NCBI GenBank assembly: GCA_025361285.1
Contig: JANYAP010000026.1
Coordinates: 1-36,035, forward strand
Direction: 5' to 3'
DNA length: 36,035 nucleotides
Source: Bacteroidales bacterium
GTDB taxonomy: Bacteria; Bacteroidota; Bacteroidia; Bacteroidales; JAAUTT01
The notes beneath the pieces were generated by a model, which was given only the letters and a program-made list of their open reading frames with translations, did no database searches and had not been told where the DNA came from. Below, one piece after another: positions 15,976-24,634 of this stretch. The position numbers and the translations under genes are program-made. The first letter of the stretch is position 1; each line of letters begins with the position of its first letter.

Positions 15976-18363
15976 ATGGAAAATCAAACTGGGTATTTCC
16001 CGCAACAAGAAGAATCGTACGACATTAAGAAAATACTATTTCGCATAATTCGAAATTGGTATTGGTTTGTCATTTCGGTAACTATCGCGTTTGCAATAAC
16101 ATATATCAATAATTTTTATACCGATCCATTGTATAGCGTTTCGGGCACAATGGTAATAAACGACGAAAAAAAATCGGCCGCCGATATGTTAATGAATACG
16201 TTAAGTGCACGAAAAAATATCGATAACGAAATAACTATTCTAAAATCGAGCAAAATGGCACTTAAGGCAATAAACGAATTGCCCGACTTTCATATTAGCT
16301 ATTATGCTATCGGAAGAATGAGAAAATCAATGCTATACAAAACATCTCCTTTTACAGTAATTCCCGATTCGGCATCATTGAATTGGAAAGGTTTCCCCCC
16401 CGTAAATATCACCATATTGTCGGCAACCAAATATTTAATAGAACTCGAAACTGAAGTAAAAACTCAAAAAGAAATGCGCTTTGGCGATACCTTTAAGAAT
16501 GAAAATTTATGCTTTACTGTTTTTCTGAAAGATCCCGCCAATTATAACTCTTATGTTTCAACTAAATATTCGTTTGTAATGAACGACGCCTCAAGCTTGG
16601 CTAACATGTATAAGGGTAAGCTTGGAATAACCACCAACGAACGCAGAGGTTCCGTGGTTACGCTCAGTTCCGTAGGGCTAGTGCCACAAATGGAAACCGA
16701 CTTTATTAATAAATTAATGGAGGTATATATTCGTACCGGATTGGAAGATAAAAATCAAACGTCCATTAATACAATAAATTTTATCGACGATCAGCTCGCA
16801 ATAGTAGTTGATTCGTTGCGTAAGGCCGAAGATAAATTGCAAAGCTTCCGGCTAAACAATAAAATTCTCGACGTTTCCACCGAAAGTGGCGCAATAATGC
16901 AGCGCATATCAAAAATTCAAGAGCAAAAGACAATTATCGATATGCAAATTAAATATTACAAATACATTTTAGAATATATTGGTAAGAAAAAAGATTTTCG
17001 TGAAGTCGTTGCTCCATCGGTTTTAGGCATCTCCGATCCATTAATGGCCACCTATATTTCGGAACTCGCCAAAGCATTTTCCGAGCGAAGCATAATGTCG
17101 ATTAGCGCAAACCAAACAAATCCAAGCCTTGCTCCCATTAATGCACGAATCCAAAATGCGCAAAATATGCTCCGAGAGTATATTAACGAAAACCTACGAA
17201 GCGCGGATATTACAGCTGCCGATATCGACAAAAAGCTTTCTCAAATAGAAACGGAAATAGTGCAACTACCTGCCTCACAACGCCGACTGCTTAATATTGA
17301 ACGTAATTTTAAACTGAACGATCAAATCTATAATTTTCTGCTTCAAAAACGGGCCGATGCCTCTATAGTAAAAGCCTCGAATATAGCCGATAACAAAATT
17401 CTCGATCCTGCATCACCCGAATATGCATACCAAATATCGCCACAAACCTCCAAAAACAGAACCACAGGAATTATTATTGGTATTCTAATCCCCTTCGTTA
17501 TATTGGTTTTACTAGAGTTTCTAAACAACAAAATTACCGATATTAAGGATATAGAAAAAATTACAAAAGTCCCTATTTTAGGCACGGTAGGCCACAACGA
17601 ACGACTAACGGACATTCCCGTTGCCGACAATCCTAAATCGGCAATAGCTGAGTCGTTTCGTGCCCTCCGAACTAATTTGCAGTATGTTATGCGAAGTAAG
17701 GAAAACAAAGTAATCTCAGTTTCATCAACCATTAGTGGCGAAGGCAAAACTTTTTGTGCTATTAACCTTGCAAGCATTATTGCTCAAAGCAATCGCAAAA
17801 CACTATTGCTCAGCCTCGATTTGCGCAAACCCAAAGTGCACAAAATCTTTAATTTAGAAAACACTACTGGGCTAAGTACTTATTTGATAGGCCGTTCAAC
17901 CTTCGAGGAAATTATTAATCCAACAAATATCAATAACTTATATGTTTCAACCTCTGGACCTATTCCGCCGAATCCAGCCGAATTGCTCGAAACCTCATAT
18001 ATGGATGAGTTCATTGCTGAAGCCAAGCAAAATTTCGATATACTAATAATGGACACCCCTCCGTTGGCAATAGTTACCGATGCCATACTGCTCAGTCGTT
18101 TCTCCGATGCAAATATATTTGTTATCCGACAAAACTACTCATCAAAGAATGTACTAAAACTAGTTGATGACCTGCACTTTAAGCGCGACATCAAAAACGT
18201 TGGAATATTAGTTAACGATGTCGACTACACCAAAAACTATGGTTACGGCAAAAAATATGGCTATGGCTATAGCTATGGTTATGGCTATGAAGTATATTAT
18301 GGCGAACCTGAAAGGAAAAAGACTGGTTTCTTTTCGCGTTTTTATAATGTGTTCAAGTCGTAG
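15976..18363 (+). CDS. Wzc-like polysaccharide co-polymerase and tyrosine autokinase
   Basis: The start is ATG 15976 (795 residues), one base after the Wza stop; an upstream in-frame TTG would overlap that gene. The order is: TM1 (about 28-46), a Wzz-type periplasmic region with long coiled coil (about 50-480), TM2 (about 498-517), and a cytoplasmic BY-kinase domain. The kinase has Walker A SGEGKT (Lys591), Walker A' LLSLDLRKP (Asp615) and Walker B ILIMDTPP (Asp693). The tail (751-775) has eleven tyrosines alternating with glycine (YGYGYSYGYGY), the autophosphorylation cluster. The family controls chain length and export through cycles of tail phosphorylation. No cognate phosphatase and no glycosyltransferase or Wzx/Wzy gene is next to it, so the pair is separated from its synthesis locus. 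Confidence 0.93.
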   Translation: MENQTGYFPQQEESYDIKKILFRIIRNWYWFVISVTIAFAITYINNFYTDPLYSVSGTMVINDEKKSAADMLMNTLSARKNIDNEITILKSSKMALKAINELPDFHISYYAIGRMRKSMLYKTSPFTVIPDSASLNWKGFPPVNITILSATKYLIELETEVKTQKEMRFGDTFKNENLCFTVFLKDPANYNSYVSTKYSFVMNDASSLANMYKGKLGITTNERRGSVVTLSSVGLVPQMETDFINKLMEVYIRTGLEDKNQTSINTINFIDDQLAIVVDSLRKAEDKLQSFRLNNKILDVSTESGAIMQRISKIQEQKTIIDMQIKYYKYILEYIGKKKDFREVVAPSVLGISDPLMATYISELAKAFSERSIMSISANQTNPSLAPINARIQNAQNMLREYINENLRSADITAADIDKKLSQIETEIVQLPASQRRLLNIERNFKLNDQIYNFLLQKRADASIVKASNIADNKILDPASPEYAYQISPQTSKNRTTGIIIGILIPFVILVLLEFLNNKITDIKDIEKITKVPILGTVGHNERLTDIPVADNPKSAIAESFRALRTNLQYVMRSKENKVISVSSTISGEGKTFCAINLASIIAQSNRKTLLLSLDLRKPKVHKIFNLENTTGLSTYLIGRSTFEEIINPTNINNLYVSTSGPIPPNPAELLETSYMDEFIAEAKQNFDILIMDTPPLAIVTDAILLSRFSDANIFVIRQNYSSKNVLKLVDDLHFKRDIKNVGILVNDVDYTKNYGYGKKYGYGYSYGYGYEVYYGEPERKKTGFFSRFYNVFKS

Positions 18364-18368
18364 TAGTT

Positions 18369-18454
18369 AATCCTGACTGGTTTTCGCTAATAAGTAGACT
18401 TTCTGATAATTATAAATTACCGAGGTTATATAAAATACAAAACCTGTCAGGATT
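18369..18454. repeat. Interrupted inverted repeat downstream of the wzc-like gene
   Basis: AATCCTGAC (18369-18377) is inverted as GTCAGGATT (18446-18454), 9 bp with a 68-nt loop. TTTTCG follows both arms with spacing differences. CCTGTCAGG resembles a core common in Bacteroidota intergenic repeats (recalled). It may be a decayed dispersed repeat, and it may aid termination. The rest of 18364-18523 shows no gene. Confidence 0.4.
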
Positions 18455-18516
18455 TTCGTCATAACGGATGAACACTAATTAACAACTAATGGCTCAGGAG
18501 TTTCTGAAAACACAAA

Positions 18517-18546
18517 CAAAAAAAGGAGCATCTTACGGATGCTCCT
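18517..18546 (-). terminator. Rho-independent terminator of the gldKLMN operon
   Basis: On the minus strand a 9-bp GC-rich stem (AGGAGCATC, loop CGTAA, GATGCTCCT; plus-strand arms 18524-18532 and 18538-18546) is followed by a run of seven U (plus strand A at 18517-18523 region). It begins 25 nt beyond the gldN stop. On the plus strand it is followed by CTTTAATA, so it may weakly terminate transcripts from the wzc-like gene as well. Confidence 0.88.
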
Positions 18547-18571
18547 CTTTAATATATTATATATTAATATC

Positions 18572-19450
18572 TTAATACTCCCAAAGATCGTGCTCAATGT
18601 TGAATAGAGATTCCTTAATTCTTTCACCTTCCAAAAGTTGTTCAAAACCTAGAGTATAAGCATTTATCTGTCTATCGTCATACACGTTCGACTCTTGGTA
18701 AATATAGCCACTAAACCTACGTTGCATAAATAAATCGTCGAATGAAGCTTGTTGAGCATCATTAAACTTATTGAATACTGGGTGGCTCGAAAACAAGTTA
18801 CGTGCTTCAGGGTAATAAATCCAACAAATTTGCTTAAGAACCATGTCGGCATTCTCATCTACACCAGCGGTAGGAGTAGCGCCCTTAATTTCCCGAGGAA
18901 AAACACGAATTGGGCATAACCCCAGTATCCGAACCTGCATTGTTGAATAATTTCTGTCGAAAAACCATTTCTCTTTAACAAGTATCTTCTTAACTTCCTC
19001 AAATTTACGTTCTCCGCCAATTGTAGTATCCTTCTCGGTACCATCAGCATTTGTTACTTTTATAGTTTTAGTAACATTCCCCATGTTAGTCTCAATATCC
19101 TCTTTCGACATCGGAATTTTAAATTCGTCACTTCCTCCTGGAGCATATACCTGCAAACCTTCATTATCAATACCGTAGAAAAGCAATGATACAAAACTCA
19201 TTCTCTCACCAATAGGTTTAATAGGGTAAAACAACGGTAAATTCATCTTTTCGCGTAAGTCCACCATTCTCCACAGAACTTTCGACCACATAACATCCGA
19301 CTCCCTTGTAAAAGGATAAGGAATAGGCTTTTTCTTTGGTATATGAATTTTTTCATATACCTCAACCTTTGTATCTTGAGCCAACGTAAGCCCTCCAAAC
19401 GATAAGGCTATAACGCAAAAAACAATCGTAAGTACCGAAATAGTTCTCAT
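18572..19450 (-). CDS. gldN: T9SS periplasmic ring component GldN
   Basis: This 292-residue protein has a signal peptide (about 1-25, ending LTLAQ). After the leader, VYEKIHIPKKKPIPYPF and ESDVMWSKVLWRMVDLREKMNLPLFYPI are the recognisable GldN/PorN sequence; the length fits (about 300). It is a periplasmic partner of GldK (PorK-PorN rings) and of the GldM periplasmic domains, linking the motor to the outer-membrane secretion ring. It is the last gene of the operon: its start is 15 nt after the gldM stop, and the terminator follows. No paralogous GldO copy is seen. Confidence 0.95.
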   Translation of the reverse strand: MRTISVLTIVFCVIALSFGGLTLAQDTKVEVYEKIHIPKKKPIPYPFTRESDVMWSKVLWRMVDLREKMNLPLFYPIKPIGERMSFVSLLFYGIDNEGLQVYAPGGSDEFKIPMSKEDIETNMGNVTKTIKVTNADGTEKDTTIGGERKFEEVKKILVKEKWFFDRNYSTMQVRILGLCPIRVFPREIKGATPTAGVDENADMVLKQICWIYYPEARNLFSSHPVFNKFNDAQQASFDDLFMQRRFSGYIYQESNVYDDRQINAYTLGFEQLLEGERIKESLFNIEHDLWEY

Positions 19451-19465
19451 GGTTAATGTTTTATA

Positions 19466-21091
19466 TTATTGAATTTTAAAATATACTGTATTTAACTCTC
19501 TAGGCTTCCCATCAGGTCCAATTGCCTTAATATCTTGAAAATATACTCTGTCCCCTCTGTTTAAATTCCTAATTATGTCCTTTTGTTTTTCAGAAATTCT
19601 GCTTGTTCCCTTAGCGGCTACGTCCTGACTAAACGATTTAATAGTTGCTGAAACTGTAAACTCTGTAACTGTAAATTTTGCGTCAAAATCAAAACCTTCC
19701 AAATCGGCCTGTACAATACTTTGTGCAAGTAGAATGTTTTTATCTAGGCCTCCTCCCTTCTTACCAGCTACCTTCGCAACAGGATCTGGTATAGTTTTAA
19801 CTCTAAACAGCATATTGCCAACTGCCTTGTCTTTTCCATCAATTTTGGCATTAACTGTTAGAGTTGCAGTACCAACATTTTTAGGGTTTACAATCCATCC
19901 AGTACCCTCCTTACGGATTAAACCATTGGTATTAAAGGCAGTAATTTTATCAGAACCAACGCCAGGAACCGATATCGAAACAGGATTATCAACGCCTATA
20001 TAAAACACATTCATTTTTGTAGGCGATATAACCGCACCAGACTCAGCAACCAAATATTCTCTCTTAAAAGGTTTTCTAATTATCGAGCCATCGGTTGCTT
20101 TCAATTGAATAATACCACCCCATTTTACTGATCCAACTGATCCTGCTGAACGTTTATATATGCCTTTCTTTGTTATTGGGTCAATTGGTAACGAATCTCT
20201 ATTCCCTCCAACAATTTGATAATCAAATGAACCGTCAGCCAACTTAATCTCCTGCACCTGTCCAGTATAAATAGTAGGGTTTTGAGTAGTATCGAAAGCC
20301 GCCATAAATATTTCAGCCTTATATTCTCCACCTTTTAAAACATAATCGGAGTTAACAATTACTACAGGTTCCAATTTGTTAAACTTAAACGACCCTGCAT
20401 CAACTTGGTTTAGTAAATACTTCACAACATCCGATTCAACGTTTCTAATATCACTTTGTAAATTCGTCATAATTGTAGTTACTGCAATTAGCGGTAAATG
20501 CTCAAAGTGCTTGCTTTCCCAAGTTTCCTTTATCCCACCATCTAATGTTGCATCGGAAGTTTCCAATGCATTTTCAATAGTTTTTTTCAGCAATTCATCC
20601 TTCTCTACGTACTTAATCAATGTCTCTCTAAATTCAACAAACTTTGCTTTAAGTTCCTTGCCCTTGCCGTTATTATTATCCCCTACCATAATTTCAGCGG
20701 GAATATTGGTATTATCTTTACTAACAATTTTAGAGCTTGCAACCGAATTTTTTGCACCAATAGCATCGTTAGTTTTATCTGCTTTCTTTACAATTTCCGC
20801 TTTCAAATTCTGAATCATATCGAACAAATCGGAAGCCTTTTTTTTAACATCCATAGCCTTTTCATTCCATGGACCAGCTTTACTAGGGTTTGAAGCATTT
20901 AGCGTTCCAAACTCTTCATATAGAAAACTATTTTTTTCTGTAAAATTTTGCGTAGTTTTTACAAGACCTTCATCTACAATTATAAAAGCATTTAATATAT
21001 CCTTCGATACATTTAATGCCAACAACGCTGTTAGCACTAAATACATCATACCAATCATCTTCTGCCTAGGAGTTTCTTTTCCGTGACCCAT
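19466..21091 (-). CDS. gldM: T9SS motor component GldM
   Basis: This 541-residue protein opens MGHGKETPRQKMIGMMYLVLTALLALNVS, the near-invariant GldM/PorM start containing the single membrane helix (about 11-30). A long periplasmic part follows: an N-terminal helical domain (about 30-220), then beta-rich D2-D4 domains (for example PTKMNVFYIGVDNPVSISVPG, about 370-390). GldM forms the rotating periplasmic shaft of the proton-driven GldLM motor. The order and spacing (24 nt after gldL, 15 nt before gldN) are those of the standard operon. The length is at the upper end of the family's usual 510-540. No motif is missing. Confidence 0.96.
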   Translation of the reverse strand: MGHGKETPRQKMIGMMYLVLTALLALNVSKDILNAFIIVDEGLVKTTQNFTEKNSFLYEEFGTLNASNPSKAGPWNEKAMDVKKKASDLFDMIQNLKAEIVKKADKTNDAIGAKNSVASSKIVSKDNTNIPAEIMVGDNNNGKGKELKAKFVEFRETLIKYVEKDELLKKTIENALETSDATLDGGIKETWESKHFEHLPLIAVTTIMTNLQSDIRNVESDVVKYLLNQVDAGSFKFNKLEPVVIVNSDYVLKGGEYKAEIFMAAFDTTQNPTIYTGQVQEIKLADGSFDYQIVGGNRDSLPIDPITKKGIYKRSAGSVGSVKWGGIIQLKATDGSIIRKPFKREYLVAESGAVISPTKMNVFYIGVDNPVSISVPGVGSDKITAFNTNGLIRKEGTGWIVNPKNVGTATLTVNAKIDGKDKAVGNMLFRVKTIPDPVAKVAGKKGGGLDKNILLAQSIVQADLEGFDFDAKFTVTEFTVSATIKSFSQDVAAKGTSRISEKQKDIIRNLNRGDRVYFQDIKAIGPDGKPRELNTVYFKIQ

Positions 21092-21115
21092 ATAAAACCG
21101 TTCTTAACCTAAATT

Positions 21116-21994
21116 TTACTTCTTACTTGTCATCACGTTCATAGCCGTCAACATATTGCCGTAAACTGTATTAAGCGATGATAAATTACTACTTAATTGA
21201 GTTATCTCTTCTTTATATTTTTGAGTTTCTTCCGATGATTGTTTCAAATTTTGAAGCAGTTGACCCATTCCACCATATAACGCCTGAGTATCTTTCAAAT
21301 GCGAATTCGAATCACGTAATTGTAACTCATATACAGCATTTAATGCCGACATGTTCTTGTTTACGTTTTCCAATTGCGAGTTATAGTTTTTTGTTCCTTC
21401 AGAAATAGAAGAAATATCGTCTTTTACTGTTGCCGACAAACTAGAGTACGATGTTGTTAATGAGCCGATTGAATCTTGTAAAGACGATGCTGATTGTGTA
21501 AAAGCACTTGATAAGCCCCCTACCGACGATGCCGCACTTTTCATATTTGATGTGTACAGACTTGTTGCTACCGTTGCTTCGGTAATATCAGATAAACCAG
21601 AAGATGTAGCATTTAGCTTTTGAAGCGACTCTCCCAATTTCTTGAAAGCATCGGGACCCATATTTGCATTCTGAACTAAATCTTCAAACCGATCAAGGGT
21701 TGTATGTCCAGGCTTCCCATAATCTTTAATACTTTCTATTTCATCGGGATCTGTCATACCTGCTAGCTCAGGATAAACCAATGTCCAGTCAAGTTCCTCA
21801 TGCAAAGGCTCGAAAGCCGAAAAGAAAAAGATAACTGCTTCCGTACTAAGGCCTATAGTAAGCATCATACCTGCGAAAGGCCAGTGTTGAATTTTAAAAA
21901 GTGCCCCAATAATTACAACCGCCGCTCCAAAGCCATATAATTTGGCCATGAAATTTTTCCAACCGGAGCTTTGTACAATTTCAGTAATATTCAT
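21116..21994 (-). CDS. gldL: T9SS motor component GldL
   Basis: In 292 residues there are two membrane helices near the N-terminus (about 16-34 and 40-60; FMAKLYGFGAAVVIIGALF, then HWPFAGMMLTIGLS). Glu64 and Glu66-67 lie at the cytoplasmic end of TM2 (AFEPLHEELDW). The rest (about 90-290) is a Ser/Thr/Asn-rich, coiled-coil-like cytoplasmic tail with heptad-like spacing (SLQKLNATSSGLSDI). GldL forms a pentameric stator with GldM and powers secretion from the proton gradient. The tail is longer than in many Flavobacteriia members (about 215-240), resembling PorL (about 300) instead. Confidence 0.95.
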   Translation of the reverse strand: MNITEIVQSSGWKNFMAKLYGFGAAVVIIGALFKIQHWPFAGMMLTIGLSTEAVIFFFSAFEPLHEELDWTLVYPELAGMTDPDEIESIKDYGKPGHTTLDRFEDLVQNANMGPDAFKKLGESLQKLNATSSGLSDITEATVATSLYTSNMKSAASSVGGLSSAFTQSASSLQDSIGSLTTSYSSLSATVKDDISSISEGTKNYNSQLENVNKNMSALNAVYELQLRDSNSHLKDTQALYGGMGQLLQNLKQSSEETQKYKEEITQLSSNLSSLNTVYGNMLTAMNVMTSKK

Positions 21995-22043
21995 ATTAAA
22001 TAATTTACTATACCAAGATTACCTCGGTAATTTAAAAAAGTTC

Positions 22044-23384
22044 TTATTTTGCATTTGTTCCTAGGTACGTCCTAACACATCGGAAACCGATATACGATTT
22101 AGAGGTGTCCTGATATTCGTAAGTGCGTGTTCCACATTGCATAAAGTAGGCTATGTCCTTCCACGATCCACCGCGAACAACCTTACGCTTCATCGAAGGA
22201 GGATCATCGGGACGTGCATTATACTTATAATCGGGATTTAAATCGTGTGTAAAGTTATATGCCGATTCGTCGTATGCATTTGCACACCATTCACCAACAT
22301 TACCAGCCATATCGTATAACCCCCACTCGTTTGGTTCGTAATAACCTACGCGCACCGCAGTAATACCACCATCATCGGCATAATTACCGCGTAAAGGCTT
22401 AAAGTTTGCAAGAAAGCAACCTTGTTTATTACGTGTGTACATTCCACCCCAAGGGTACATTGAATGCTCCAACCCGCCTCTAGATGCATATTCCCATTCG
22501 GCTTCGGAAGGCAATCTATAATCGTGTACACCTGGCTCGTCATTCTGAGCTAAGGCAGCATTTAAAGTTTGTGTTCTCCATATAGAAAATGCAGTTGCTT
22601 GTTTCCAGCTAACACCCACCAAAGGATATTCGTCGTAAGCTGGATGCCAGAAATACATTGTGGCCATAGGCTCGTTATATGAATACGTAAAGTCCGATAC
22701 CCAACATAATGTATCGGGATACACATTTATAACATCGCGTAAAATAAATGCCGACCTATCTTGTACTTGTATTTGTTCGCCAACAGCATTTACTGCCGTG
22801 CCGCTATATTGTTTAGTTGCAAAGTTATAACGATTTGCCTTTTTAGATGCCTGTTGCAAATCGACCCAGAAATATTCGTAGTTCAACTTACGAGTGTCTA
22901 TTTCTTTTCTGAAATAGAATCGTTCGTTTGCTTGAACGTACATTTCTTTCAACGTTTCATTAACCGTTTCGTCTTTTGTATCAATTTCTGTCTTCCAATT
23001 GATTGTAGGAGGGTCAATTGGATTTCCATTTTCGTCTTCCGAAATAAGGAAATCTTCTATTTGCGCACCCAGCAATCGACGCATAATCGAGTCGCGAACC
23101 CAGTAAACAAATTGTCGATACTCGTTATTTGTTATTTCGGTTTCATCCATCCAAAAAGCATCTACCGACACTGATTTAGCTGAAACATTTTGCGCCCAAG
23201 AAACATCCTGATCGCTCGGACCCATATTGTAAACCCCTTGAGGAATAAAAACCATTCCAAAAGGATCGGGTTCAAAGTACTTTTTTCGACCTTGTACACC
23301 AGTAAGCTCGCCGCTACCAGAGTTGGATCCGCAACTACCGTTAAGTATTGCAAATATGATACTTATAACCAGTACTCTTTTCAT
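22044..23384 (-). CDS. gldK: T9SS ring lipoprotein GldK
   Basis: This 446-residue lipoprotein has lipobox LNGSC (Cys18). From about residue 42 it has a formylglycine-generating-enzyme-like (FGE-sulfatase) fold: FGMVFIPQGVYNMGPSDQD, DAFWMDETEITNNEYRQFV, GVSWKQATAFSIWR, LPSEAEWEYASRGG, YDMAGNVGEWC, VVRGGSWKD and GFRCVRTY. The paired catalytic cysteines of true FGE, expected shortly after RGGS, are not there (GGSWKDIAYFMQCGTR), in line with a structural role. GldK forms the periplasmic ring under the outer membrane with GldN. It lies 87 nt downstream of the PorP/SprF gene and 49 nt upstream of gldL. Confidence 0.95.
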   Translation of the reverse strand: MKRVLVISIIFAILNGSCGSNSGSGELTGVQGRKKYFEPDPFGMVFIPQGVYNMGPSDQDVSWAQNVSAKSVSVDAFWMDETEITNNEYRQFVYWVRDSIMRRLLGAQIEDFLISEDENGNPIDPPTINWKTEIDTKDETVNETLKEMYVQANERFYFRKEIDTRKLNYEYFWVDLQQASKKANRYNFATKQYSGTAVNAVGEQIQVQDRSAFILRDVINVYPDTLCWVSDFTYSYNEPMATMYFWHPAYDEYPLVGVSWKQATAFSIWRTQTLNAALAQNDEPGVHDYRLPSEAEWEYASRGGLEHSMYPWGGMYTRNKQGCFLANFKPLRGNYADDGGITAVRVGYYEPNEWGLYDMAGNVGEWCANAYDESAYNFTHDLNPDYKYNARPDDPPSMKRKVVRGGSWKDIAYFMQCGTRTYEYQDTSKSYIGFRCVRTYLGTNAK

Positions 23385-23471
23385 AACATTGAGGTGTTTA
23401 GTGAATAAGAACTATTAATTTTCATGTTCCTAAAATATTGAATTTTTTCTATATTAAAGATAAGCATATTT

Positions 23472-24413
23472 TTATAAAAAACGAATACTTTTATATTTAT
23501 GTGGAATTTTTTCTCGAATAATGCTAAAACAATAGCCAATCGATATTTCGTAGGATCCACGACTATAACTTCGACTGCTTGAAGTAGCGAAATCGTAAGA
23601 ACATCCAACTTTCATTCCGTTTGCTAACTCGAAACCTAACATTCCTACAATAGCTACCTGTACTCGATACGAAATTCCGCCCCAAAAACGTTTATTGTAA
23701 ACTACTACTGCAGTTAAATCTACCCTAGTAATCAAACCGCCAGTACCAATAAATACCGAAGGCTGTAAGTCGAACGAAGGGTTTGGCAATGCAATATTAT
23801 AACCAGTTGTTAAATAATAGTGTGGTATAAGTATAGGCTTGCTCTTTTCGTAAGAGAATGTTGGCTTATTTATATGTGTTGAAGATAGCCCAAAATAGGC
23901 ATTCTCCGATTTATAAAACAATCCGAAACCTAAGTCGAAAGGTGTTGCTTTCTCTTTAGCTCCTGGTATGCCATAGTCTTGAGAAGCATCTGTACCTTCT
24001 TTAGGAGGATTCCAAACACCTTCAATCCCTTGCTGGTATATTCCAGCACTCACTCCAATACCTAGTTTGCCATTTCCGTTGTTCACATTCATTCGGTATG
24101 CGTAAGAAAATTTAAATCCCGTATTGCTTTCAAAACCAAGTTTATCAGTAATGAAAGTTAAACCAATACCACTATTTATTTTAAATGGTTTAACTGAAGC
24201 ATCAACACTAAATTGACCAATATTTGGAGTTCCTGTAATTCCAGCGAACGGTTTACGCAACATACCCGAAGCACAAATTGCATCTCTACTACCTGCGTAT
24301 CCTGGATTAACCATCAGATTATTTTGCATATACTGACTAGATTCAGGATCTTGTTGTGCCGATGCTGTAATTAAAACCAATAAAAATACAATAATCAAAA
24401 AAGCCTTATTCAT
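23472..24413 (-). CDS. porP: PorP/SprF family outer-membrane protein heading the gld operon
   Basis: This 313-residue protein has signal peptide MNKAFLIIVFLLVLITASA-Q. QQDPESSQYMQNNLMVNPGYAGSRD is the family hallmark near the N-terminus. The predicted beta-barrel runs to the end with repeated patterns such as FDLGFGLFYKSENAYFGLSS and KRFWGGISYRVQ. In Porphyromonas the same order, porP-porK-porL-porM-porN, is a single operon, and here the five genes share the strand with gaps of 15-87 nt. It is required for T9SS function or PorP-linked anchoring. It differs considerably from the paralogue at 8047-8985, which pairs with the adhesin; this copy is the likely general one. Confidence 0.92.
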   Translation of the reverse strand: MNKAFLIIVFLLVLITASAQQDPESSQYMQNNLMVNPGYAGSRDAICASGMLRKPFAGITGTPNIGQFSVDASVKPFKINSGIGLTFITDKLGFESNTGFKFSYAYRMNVNNGNGKLGIGVSAGIYQQGIEGVWNPPKEGTDASQDYGIPGAKEKATPFDLGFGLFYKSENAYFGLSSTHINKPTFSYEKSKPILIPHYYLTTGYNIALPNPSFDLQPSVFIGTGGLITRVDLTAVVVYNKRFWGGISYRVQVAIVGMLGFELANGMKVGCSYDFATSSSRSYSRGSYEISIGYCFSIIREKIPHKYKSIRFL

Positions 24414-24421
24414 ATTAAACT

Positions 24422-24454
24422 CTTACTTTATCGATTCTTAGGAAGTAAAGTAAG
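24422..24454 (-). promoter_or_regulatory. Hairpin in the leader of the porP-gldKLMN operon
   Basis: CTTACTTTA (24422-24430) and TAAAGTAAG (24446-24454) are exact inverted copies with a 15-nt loop, ending 8 nt before the porP start codon on the minus strand. A candidate -7 box lies just upstream, so this would be within the 5' untranslated RNA. It is AT-rich and weak as RNA; it could also be an operator palindrome. Confidence 0.4.
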
Positions 24455-24473
24455 TAAAAATTAAGTTTCCTTA

Positions 24474-24481
24474 CAAATATA
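24474..24481 (-). promoter_or_regulatory. Candidate -7 box (TATATTTG) for porP-gldKLMN
   Basis: On the minus strand TATATTTG matches TAnnTTTG, 60 nt before the porP start. No TTG is found at the usual upstream distance. The rest of the 221-nt gap to the arginase-fold gene (24482-24634) shows no gene or terminator with a U-run. Confidence 0.45.
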
Positions 24482-24634
24482 TTAACATTTTATTCATTAT
24501 AAATGCCAGCTAATTGCCTATATATACTACAATGAATAATTAATGTTACCTTGTTAGATAGAAAATTTTTATATAAATTATGCAAATAAGCACGTATTAT
24601 ACTAATTATTAACGGCATACATAATAAATTTAAA

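Noticed and set aside
17343-17777. A 144-residue minus-strand frame inside the Wzc-like gene
   Set aside because: It lies wholly opposite the BY-kinase region, whose Walker motifs are clear.
20376-20813. A 145-residue plus-strand frame opposite gldM
   Set aside because: Its Ser/Leu/Phe-rich composition mirrors the gldM codons, and it has no start context or motif.
22761-23174. A 137-residue plus-strand frame opposite gldK
   Set aside because: It is the shadow of a recognised gene, with a Cys/Phe-rich unstructured product.
22044-23384. An active formylglycine-generating enzyme
   Set aside because: The catalytic Cys pair expected after RGGS is missing and the context is the gldKLMN operon, so it is GldK.
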